Source: Orientallactaga sibirica
Taxonomy: Eukaryota; Chordata; Mammalia; Rodentia; Dipodidae
Reading direction: 5' to 3'
Length of the DNA: 64,000 bases
Assembly: GCA_036365145.1 (NCBI GenBank)
Contig: JAEOAD010000012.1
Span: forward strand, 42,476,501-42,540,500
Part shown: piece after piece, positions 56,725 to 64,000 of the stretch
How positions within the stretch are numbered: the first letter of the stretch is position 1
Layout: each line of letters begins with the position of its first letter
Made by a program: the position numbers and the translations under genes
Notes under the pieces: model-generated
The model's input: the letters and a program-made list of their open reading frames with translations, nothing else
Told to the model about the DNA's origin: nothing
Databases searched by the model: none

Positions 56725-58413
56725 TTCATTTAATTAATTTTTATTGACAACTTCCATAATTGTAGACAAAAACCCATGGTAATTCCCTCCATCCCCCCAC
56801 TTTCCCCTTTGAAAGTCCACTCTCCATCTTATCCCCTCCCCCTCTCTTTGGCTCTTAAATTCTTTGTGCCACCTCTTCCACAACAGACCCTGAGCTTTAG
56901 AAGATGTGATAGAGATATTTTAGTGCTGAGCACTCCTCTGTCACTTCTCAGCACCATGGTGCCTTCTGAGTCATCCCAAGGTCACTGACATCTGAAAAGA
57001 GAAGCTTCTATAACCAAAAGTGAGAGTAGCAATAATATATAAATATGAACATTAAGTGTAGTGCTTACTGTTCAGTTTAGTGAGCATAATATCTGCGTTT
57101 AACCAGACAAGAGCAGGCTTTATAGCCCTAAGGCTCAAGGTCTCCCCTGCTGTAGGCCTTTGATTAGGTTTTCAGGACCAGGCATGTATTTCCTCCCACA
57201 GAGTGGGCCTCCAGTCCAATTAGAGAGCAGTTGGTTCCCCCATAACAGACATGCCACTATTGCACCCGTTGGCTCATTTGGCCTAGCTGGCCAAATTTTA
57301 GGCTTGCATTGTCCACTGATGTCTGTTTCCACTGTTGATTTCTCTCTTTCCCATTGAATTGTATGCAATATAGCTTTTTCCAGCATTCTGTCAGCTGATG
57401 GAGGGGGTTTTCAGCTCAGCTCCAGCAGGCTTTCTCAGTGACCTTGCAGCCCAAGTATGTGGAGTCTTCAGCAATAGGGTCTTACCATCTATTCCTGTGG
57501 GAAACAAAAAGCCTTGGCAATGGCTTGTAATGTTTGGGGGTTATCAGTGACCTCTGGTCAACAACTCATTGGAAGTTATCCCATCCCTAACACTGAAAAT
57601 TTTCTTGTGACAACCTATGGCTTCTGAGTGTTCCATTGTCCAAAAAAGAAGGTTTCCATAGGTCTTATTTATATCATCTTAAATTTTGATTAGCCCTCCC
57701 TCCACCTTTCCTTTACTCAGTCTGTTCCCCTGACCTCACTTAGGCCTTTTCCTCCCCAATAATCTGTTCTTCTACTTACATATATACAACACCATCCAAT
57801 TAAGTCCCCCTCCCTTCCTTTCTATTCCATTTCTATCCCCTTTCTAGCTTACTGGCCTATGCTACTGAGTTTTATTCCTACTCACATGGAAGTCCAATCA
57901 TTTGTAGCTAGGATCCACATATGAAACAGAACATGTGACATTTGGCTTTCTAGGCCTGGGTTACCTCACTATGTATAATCCTTTCCATACCTATCCATTT
58001 CCCCACAAATTTCATAATTTCATTTTTCTTTAGCACTGAGTAGAACTCCATTGTGTAATGTGCCACATCTTCATTATCCATTCATAGATTGAGGGACATC
58101 TAGACTGGTTCCATTTCCTAGCTATTGTGAATAAGGTGGCAATAAACATTGCTGAGCAAGTATCTCTAAGGTAGTGAGACAAGTCCTTAGCATATGTGTC
58201 TAGGATTGGTATAGCTGTATCATATGATAATCTATTTTTAGCTGTCTCAGGAACCTCCACACTGATTTCCACAATGGCTGGACCAGAGTGCATTCCTAGC
58301 AACAATGTAGAAGGATTTCTCTTTTGCCGTATCTTCACCAGCATTTATGGTCATTTGTTATTTGTTTTCATGATGGTAGCCAATCTGACAGAAGTGAGAT
58401 GGAATCTCAACAT

Positions 58414-58456
<43 letters not shown>

Positions 58457-59344
58457 GAGAGAGACGGAGGGGGAGAGGAAGAAGACAGATAGAGATGGGC
58501 ATGCCAGCAGCCTCTCAGCTGCTGCGAACAAAATCCAGATGTGTTTGCCCCCTTGTAGTCAAGTGTGGCATTGCACCCTTGTGTCACTTTGCATCTGGCT
58601 AAATGTGGGACCTGGCAATTGGAACCGCTGGAGATTGGAACCAGCGTTCTTAGGCTTAGGAGGCAGGCACCTTAACCGCTAAGCCATCTCTCCAGCCCTC
58701 AACATAGTTTTAATCTGCATTTTCCTGATGGCTTGGGATGTCAAACATTTTCTTTAGATGTTCATATGCCATCTGTATTTGTTCTTTTGAGAACTCCTTA
58801 TTTAGTTCCATAGCCTTTTTTAAAAAATTGGGTTGTTTAATTTCTTATTATTTAGTTTTTTGATTTCTTTGTATATCCTAGATATTAACCCTCTGACAGA
58901 TGTAGATAGCTGGCAAAGATTTTCTCCCATTCTGTAGGTTGCCTCTTTGCTCCAGTCACAGTGTCCTTTGCTGTGCAAAAGATTCATAATTTCATGAGGT
59001 CTCAGTGGTTGATCTGTGGTTTTATTTCTTGAGCAATTGGGGTTATATTAGAAAGTCTTTGCTAAGACCAATATGTTGAAAGTTCCCCTGCTTTTTCCTG
59101 TAGCAGTTTCAGAGTTTCAGGTCTGATATTAAGGTCTTTGATCCATTTGTACTTAATTCTTTTGCATGGAGAGAGAAAAGGATCTATTTTGATCCTTATA
59201 CAGATGAATATCCAGTTTTCCCAGCACCATTTGCTGAAGAAACTGTCTTTTCTCCAATGAGTAGTTTTGGCATTTTGGTTGAAGATCATCTGGATCCTCT
59301 ATTCCGTTCCATTGATCTACATGTCTGTTTTTGTGCCAGTATTT
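56725..59344 (-). mobile_element. 5'-truncated L1 with 3' UTR and ORF2 end
   Basis: Minus-strand LINE-1, about 2.3 kb without the nested SINE. The 3' UTR runs from about 56725 to 57840. Upstream of it on the minus strand are broken ORF2 C-terminal frames: 58030-58344 (including KRNPSTLLLGM, MFIATLFTIARKWNQSRCPS, MKMWHITQW) and 59062-59289 (FFSKWCWENWIF, PFLSPCKRIKYKWIKDLNIR). The frames are separated by stops and the SINE. The element is truncated at 59344, exactly where the right arm of the inverted duplication begins. Confidence 0.92.
58420..58697 (-). mobile_element. Long-form tRNA-derived SINE nested in L1, TSD
   Basis: T39 tail, GA-rich stretch, 'ggcatgccagcagcctctcagctgctgcgaac', 'tgcccccttgtagtcaagtgtggcattgcacccttgtgt', 'ttgcatctggctaaatgtgggacctgg' and the reversed head with intact CpG (aaccgctaagcc). 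ctcaacatagtttt is duplicated perfectly. This is the best-preserved long-form copy here. Confidence 0.96.
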
Positions 59345-59752
59345 TTAAGTTGCTTGAAGTTGTTTGAATTGTATTCTGAGCATAGCATCTATGCATTTGA
59401 TGAGAAGTATCCAGGCTTCATGACAGAGAGTGGATTTGAAAAGGATGGAACAGGAGCATTGGTACTTGTAGCCTTCTAAGGAAAATTTAGGAGAGGGGGT
59501 GCAAAAGAGGTGAAGAGAAGAGAACAATCATGGAGGAATGCTTCTATCATAGACCATTATTTCACTGTGGGAAAAGATGATGTTTTAGTTGAGGTTCATG
59601 GAACAGTGGACACTGGAGAGGAGCTGCCAACAGGAACTGATATTTAAAGGTTTATATTCAGTTTTAAATGTGTCTCTTACTGTGTGGGAGGTACTTCTTG
59701 TTTGTTGGACTTGGGAAGACAGTTATGCACATAGATTTAGGGTGTGAATATG
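59345..59752 (-). repeat. Right arm of inverted duplication
   Basis: 408-bp reverse-complement partner of 55785-56176. It starts where L1 sequence stops. Compared with the left arm it has a short insertion near 59570-59590 and scattered substitutions. Confidence 0.93.
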
Positions 59753-59754
59753 AA

Positions 59755-59880
59755 GTGTAGTGCTATGATTTATTAAATGATCATGATACTATCTACTTCA
59801 TAAGGTCAAGGCAAGAGTTGAATGGGATAAAATATAAAGGAACTCACATAGTGATAAAAACTTGACAAATGCTATTTTCA
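59755..59880 (+). mobile_element. MIR-like fragment
   Basis: 'gatactatctacttcataaggtc', 'gggataaaatataaaggaactcacatag' and 'cttgacaaatgctatt' follow the MIR core order in plus orientation. Confidence 0.5.
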
Positions 59881-62494
59881 TAGATCATATTCCTCTCTAG
59901 TATTTATGCTTCTTTACTTTCCATTACTCAATTTTCCAATCTGTAGCCTGAATGTATTGAAAAGATTGGCATAGCTAACATCTACCAGAATCTTATAGTA
60001 TACTTATACTCACTATTCTAACATTGTACATATTAGATTATTTATTTGTCAGAAAACTATAGTTGAATGCAGAAAATCAGAGTTTCATTTTTTCACTGTA
60101 ACCAATGACTCCTGTTTTTGTAGATAAATGCATCATCTTTACTCTCACCTCTTATTGAATATACCTTTAATGTTTAATCAGTCTACATTATTTGCTATGT
60201 CCCTTAAAGTATACTAGTTGATATTTTATCCACATTAGTAACTAGAATTTCTGAAATCCCTATTTTAGAGTAACTATAATTATTTATGTTCATACTAAAA
60301 CATTCTATTTTTAGTCATGTCAAACCAATTGCTATTGACTTTTGAACATTCAAAGGCAAACATAGATTACCACTTCACGTTCATGTGCCCAAGCATTTCT
60401 ATATCCATTGACATATAGTTTTGAATGAAACTTAAATTTTTATTCATCACATACAAGTATTTGAATGTGTCTGGACAAATGGTTATTATACCAAGACTTC
60501 TACAGATTCAGCCACAGAAGTTCTTGCAAACACATCACACCTCAACATTTTCTGTTGCTTTTAGCAACCTTTTCTCCATTGCCATTTCTGCAGCCCCTAT
60601 GAGGTTGCCTGATACATGCTAAGCACTCCACACATTTTGTTAAATAGATGAATGATGCATGATTAGATATTAAAAACACATTTATAATCTTTTGAATTAT
60701 TTTGAAATTCTGCAAGATAAAGTGAAATTCCATTAATGCAGGATATGAATATGTTCATGTGAATGAAAGGCTAATATAACTAAAAATTATTTTTTGGAAA
60801 ATAAAAAGACTTGACACATGTAGAATTCTAAAAACACCTGACTGCCAAGACTGCTGGAGATACAACATGAATGCAATTTTCCCTGAATACTGAGGCAGAA
60901 AGACAGGAATTTCTTCTTATCCCTGGAAACATGACCCTTTCTGTTTTCTTGAAGAAGAAATCCAAATTTCAATCTGAAATGAGGAGGGAGCTAAGAAGTC
61001 AAGCTAATGATCAGGACTGCAACAAGAGTGATTCATATCACGAATAGTCAGAATTTTAGGATCCATGAAAAAAACCACTGTGGTTGTTTACTGGGTCATA
61101 GTATTCCTTTGCTTCCCCCTAAGCACAATCATGAATGTTTTTAATTTTAATGTGTTGTTACAGCATTTCTAGAGAAATACAAATTTATTATTTCAATTTC
61201 CATTGTTCACAAATTCTTTCACTTAAGTGCCAAAAAGGAGTGAAGAATAATTTTGAAATTTCAATCATAAATATATTTAAATCCTGGTCCTTGGGTTTAT
61301 GTTGGGAAAGCCTCCTATGACATGTTCAGAGATAAATTTAGGTTCAGGTTGTTTATAAAGAGTTGTAATTTGTTTTATAGAGAAGTTATTCCTGACAACT
61401 CATGATGTAGATGAAATCCTGTTGCTAGTTAGGGCTGGGCATGGCGTCTCTGGGCTTCTGGCTCAGGGGAGTTGCCATGTGCTGTGCTTTGAATGAACTG
61501 TCATCAGATGTTGAATCTGTCACAGGTGCTATAATTTGTGCCTCAGAAAATTTTCTTCCCTAACGCTAATTATCCCCCAAAGTATCCTGCTCTATATAAA
61601 GTATTGAAAAGAGTCAGCAATTTTTTTCAGTTCAAGTACTTTGATGTAAATTAGGATTTTTGTCTATCATCTTACATGTTGTAAAGAAAATAGAATTTCA
61701 AATGGAGGGGCTCTTCACCTTACACTTTATAGTACTTCACTCTTTGCTATTTATTTCTCCACTTTGAAGTCAGAAAAAAGTACTAGTAAGTAGCCATCAC
61801 TCTGATAATGAGATGCACCACATTTCTTAGAAGGAAGTAAGGTGTGAATGAGAAATGTGTAGGCTTAACCACTAACGGAAGGTAATGAGAAATAGGAACT
61901 CTCAAGCCTACAATTGTGAAATAAATTTAGGATTGACTTGTTCTTATTAAGCACTGATGTGTGTTTCAACCCAGAGAAACCATTATTTATCTTCTTAGTC
62001 ATCAGTAGTCCTTCCTTTGCACAGAGACTACAATTAAAGGGACCGATTGGAGAAAGCAGAATCCCTCTCAACTTCATAGTCCACCAGCTATGATTTTTAT
62101 TCATGAGAGAGTCTATTTCCGTTTCAACCATTCAACACAAAAGCCTGATTAGAAGGGTGTTCCATATACTTCAGTGCTGAGAACGTTTCTTCAAAATTGA
62201 CAGAGGTTGTCTAGATCAATCAGAATATCTTTGACCTTGGAAACCATAAGACATGAGTACAGCTATAAAAATCCTTGTTAAGAGCCTAATATAGTTGGGT
62301 AACTTAATTAGGAAATATGCTATAGTTACACCTCTTTGGAACATTTTTTAAATGGGATTCTAAATCTCTATGCATGTCCTTTTTGTATTAATGCAATTCT
62401 ACACATGGAAATGGTTAATTGAATTGAGAAAGAAATGTGTTTACTGGTAATTGCTTAACCTTTGAATTGTAATTACAATTTTATATTCTTATAG
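59881..62494. other. Intron before exon B, low repeat content
   Basis: About 2.6 kb with no confident transposon. A short plus-strand MIR relic may lie at 60595-60660 ('gcctgatacatgctaagcactccacacattttgttaaataga'). Candidate location for conserved intronic elements. Nothing can be proven from one sequence. Confidence 0.4.
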
Positions 62495-62560
62495 GATTAT
62501 TTAACCATTCATAAGTACGGAAATGCAGCCAGAAATGATCTCTGGAATACATTATCTGAG
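62495..62560 (+). CDS. TRHDE: TRHDE internal exon B (22 codons)
   Basis: This is the next TRHDE exon, 28,222 bp downstream of exon A. It follows a ttatag acceptor ending at 62494 and reads DYLTIHKYGNAAR...LWNTLSE. A gtacag donor starts at 62561. Like exon A it is exactly 66 bp and phase 0 at both ends, so VFQRGLQ joins directly to DYLTIHKYG. In M1 peptidases this stretch lies in the helical end of the catalytic domain, where 'YL...Y.NA...DLW..L' is a recurrent pattern. No stop or frameshift is present. The acceptor tract (tatattcttatag) is short and interrupted by A residues, but the protein match leaves little doubt. It is too short for most ORF finders. Confidence 0.96.
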
Positions 62561-63179
62561 GTACAGTATAGGAAGCTGAAATACCAAACTATCTTCTTGT
62601 GCATTTGAATTTCATTTATAAGACCTTTTATCAACACTGACAATTTGTCTTAACATCTTATATTCTCCCCTTCCTATTGCTCTCCTGTTTTTTTTTAATA
62701 TAAAATAAAGATGATTAGGTTCAAAATTATTTAAACTGCAAATGTTGGCAAAAAGATACCTTGCTAACTTTCAAGCATGGCTGTAGCTTTTAAAGATAAT
62801 TTTACTATGGTATTGGAGATTCATGCTAAACAAAGAAATATTAAAGTTTTAAGGAGTTTGATTTTTTACTATATAATTATAGACCTATTGGGAATAATAA
62901 ATAATAGTCCAAGTATTTGCTTTAATAATAAATTATATTTTAGATTCTGCTATATAAAAATTTTATGTAGGTTTAATAAGACTTCCTTCATACAATTATG
63001 AAGCTTTACAATGTAAGAAGATTAAGGAAAGATTAACTGCTAGTATGTGATCTTAGCTTCACTGATTTTAAATATTTCATATTGGAGTAAATTGTAATGA
63101 TAAAAATGAGAATTACTGGATGTTAGTTATGTTTACAATACATGTCTAAAATCTCATTTATACTATTTTGGTTATAAAG
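62561..63179 (+). other. TRHDE: TRHDE intron between exons B and C
   Basis: A 619-bp AT-rich intron with gtacag donor and taaag acceptor, both phase 0. It contains no transposon. A 74-codon frame inside (62777-63001) is not gene-like. Confidence 0.9.
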
Positions 63180-63367
63180 GCTTTAAAAAGGAGTGGAAAA
63201 TATGTAAACATACAAGAAGTAATGGACCAGTGGACACTCCAGATGGGCTATCCTGTTATCACCATCTTGGGGAACACCACAACTGAAAATAGAATCATAA
63301 TCACCCAACAACATTTCATTTATGACATTAGTGCGAAAAGTAAAGCACTTCAACTTCGAAACAACAG
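63180..63367 (+). CDS. TRHDE: TRHDE internal exon C (62 codons + 2 nt)
   Basis: This TRHDE exon begins after a taaag acceptor ending at 63179, only 619 bp from exon B. It reads ALKRSGKYVNIQEVMDQWTL, continues with QMGYPVITILGNTT and ends QLRNN plus two bases of a split codon before a gtacag donor at 63368. The WTLQMGYPVIT segment is the conserved junction in M1 aminopeptidases where the catalytic domain passes into the beta-sandwich domain (aminopeptidase N has a near-identical WTLQMGFPVIT). N-T-T within ILGNTT is an N-glycosylation sequon, consistent with an extracellular domain. The exon is intact and uses phase 0 in, phase 2 out. Read-through of the donor would meet a stop at 63417-63419. 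The following exon is outside the window. Confidence 0.97.
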
Positions 63368-63876
63368 GTACAGCATTCTTGTTTACTTTGAAATGCTTTT
63401 CTTTTATATTTCACATTGAAATTTTAATATTTAGTATTGATAAGATTCTGATAGATCATAAATAAAATATAGTTTCTATTTATTTCCATATGTGATTTCA
63501 GTTGGATTCAATGTGACAACAACTACTCAGGCAATAAAACTTTAGCATGGTAACTTAAGCAAAACAAGATTTGAGTTTTCACTTCCCTTTCAAATATTTC
63601 TTGAATTGAACTCAAGAAAGTTAAAACATGTTGCTGTGACCTACATGGAATTGAACAAAGTAAGATTTGAACAAAAAAATGAGAAGAGAAAATAAAAATC
63701 ATAAAAAATATTTAAAGTAAACTAAATTCAACATGTACTCATGTTTAACTCAAAGGAACATAACATAGATACATAAAATAATCTACATTTCAGTTGTGGC
63801 ACTTAGTATATGTACTTTTTCCTCTTAATTTTATTGTTTGAAACCATGACCCAAATATAGATAACAGAGAATATAT
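63368..63876 (+). other. TRHDE: Start of next TRHDE intron
   Basis: A gtacag donor opens the intron (phase 2). The rest is AT-rich with nothing recognised. Its acceptor lies beyond the window. Confidence 0.85.
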
Positions 63877-64000
63877 TTTTTGTTGCAGACCAGTTCTCAC
63901 TCTGTAGTCTAGGCTAACCTGAAATTCACTGTATAGCCAAGCCTGGCCTTGAATTCATGGCTATCATCCTGCCTCAGACACCATGCCTGATTAGAATCTT
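63877..64000 (-). mobile_element. Old B1 SINE, cut by window end
   Basis: 'ttttttgttgcagaccagttctcactctgtagtctaggctaacctgaaattcactg' and 'gaattcatggctatcatcctgcctcagacaccatgcctg' follow reversed B1, missing the 'gtgctgggatta' part. Confidence 0.75.

Larger units (their letters stand above)
34273..62494 (+). other. TRHDE: TRHDE intron between exons A and B
   Basis: A 28,222-bp intron with GT (gtaagt) and AG (ttatag) ends. It is phase 0 and filled with SINEs, L1 fragments, MaLR/ERVL elements and simple repeats annotated separately. No additional exon of the M1 peptidase is missing between VFQRGLQ and DYLT, so no coding exon is expected inside it. Confidence 0.93.

Noticed and set aside
58030..58344. 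104-codon minus-strand frame as a host gene
   Set aside because: It is L1 ORF2 C-terminal sequence. The same holds for 59062-59289 and for 21044-21628 on the plus strand.
59345..59752. Twin-priming inversion of the L1 5' end
   Set aside because: The inverted segment is not L1 sequence, so the standard model does not explain it. Reported instead as an inverted duplication.

Overview
This is AT-rich, repeat-dense mammalian DNA, and all of it appears to lie inside one gene. Three short plus-strand exons with clean splice sites (34207-34272, 62495-62560, 63180-63367) encode consecutive pieces of thyrotropin-releasing-hormone-degrading ectoenzyme (TRHDE, pyroglutamyl peptidase II), an M1-family zinc aminopeptidase. 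Their translations join without a gap and cover the end of the catalytic domain and the start of the following beta-sandwich domain. The zinc-binding exon lies upstream of the window and the C-terminal exons downstream. Everything else is intron: over 34 kb upstream of the first exon, 28,222 bp between the first two, 619 bp between the second and third, and the start of the next intron.

The repeat content points to a rodent: B1 and B4-type SINEs, rodent-type L1 tails and MaLR LTRs. A very common tRNA-derived SINE carries the body motif ccagatgcacaagg/catctggagtt, with a CT-rich then TAAA-rich tail. I associate this combination with jerboas (Dipodidae, e.g. Jaculus); that species-level guess is from memory and only moderately certain.

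Layout. 1-13.6 kb: SINEs, MIRs, a 230-bp pyrimidine microsatellite, MaLR remnants and a solo LTR with a target-site duplication (TSD). 13.66-20.52 kb: a minus-strand LTR-LTR element with a primer-binding-site-like sequence but no recognisable gag-pol. 20.98-26.7 kb: three L1 fragments with nested SINEs. 26.8-34.2 kb: MaLR remnant, SINEs, MIR, low-repeat intron and TRHDE exon A. 34.3-52.9 kb: a structurally complete 2,002-bp MaLR/ERVL element with indistinguishable LTRs, L1 3'-UTR-like blocks, stacked SINEs and another solo LTR. 55.8-59.8 kb: a 2.6-kb 5'-truncated minus-strand L1 flanked by a roughly 400-bp inverted duplication of non-L1 DNA. 59.9-64 kb: low-repeat intron and TRHDE exons B and C.

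I found no other protein-coding gene, no convincing RNA gene and no CRISPR array. The most noteworthy items are the very young MaLR element, the inverted duplication around the L1, the coding-poor provirus-like element, the longer SINE variant (four copies, all minus strand), and the two successive 66-bp phase-0 TRHDE exons. Family assignments of repeats are by eye and need a library search.
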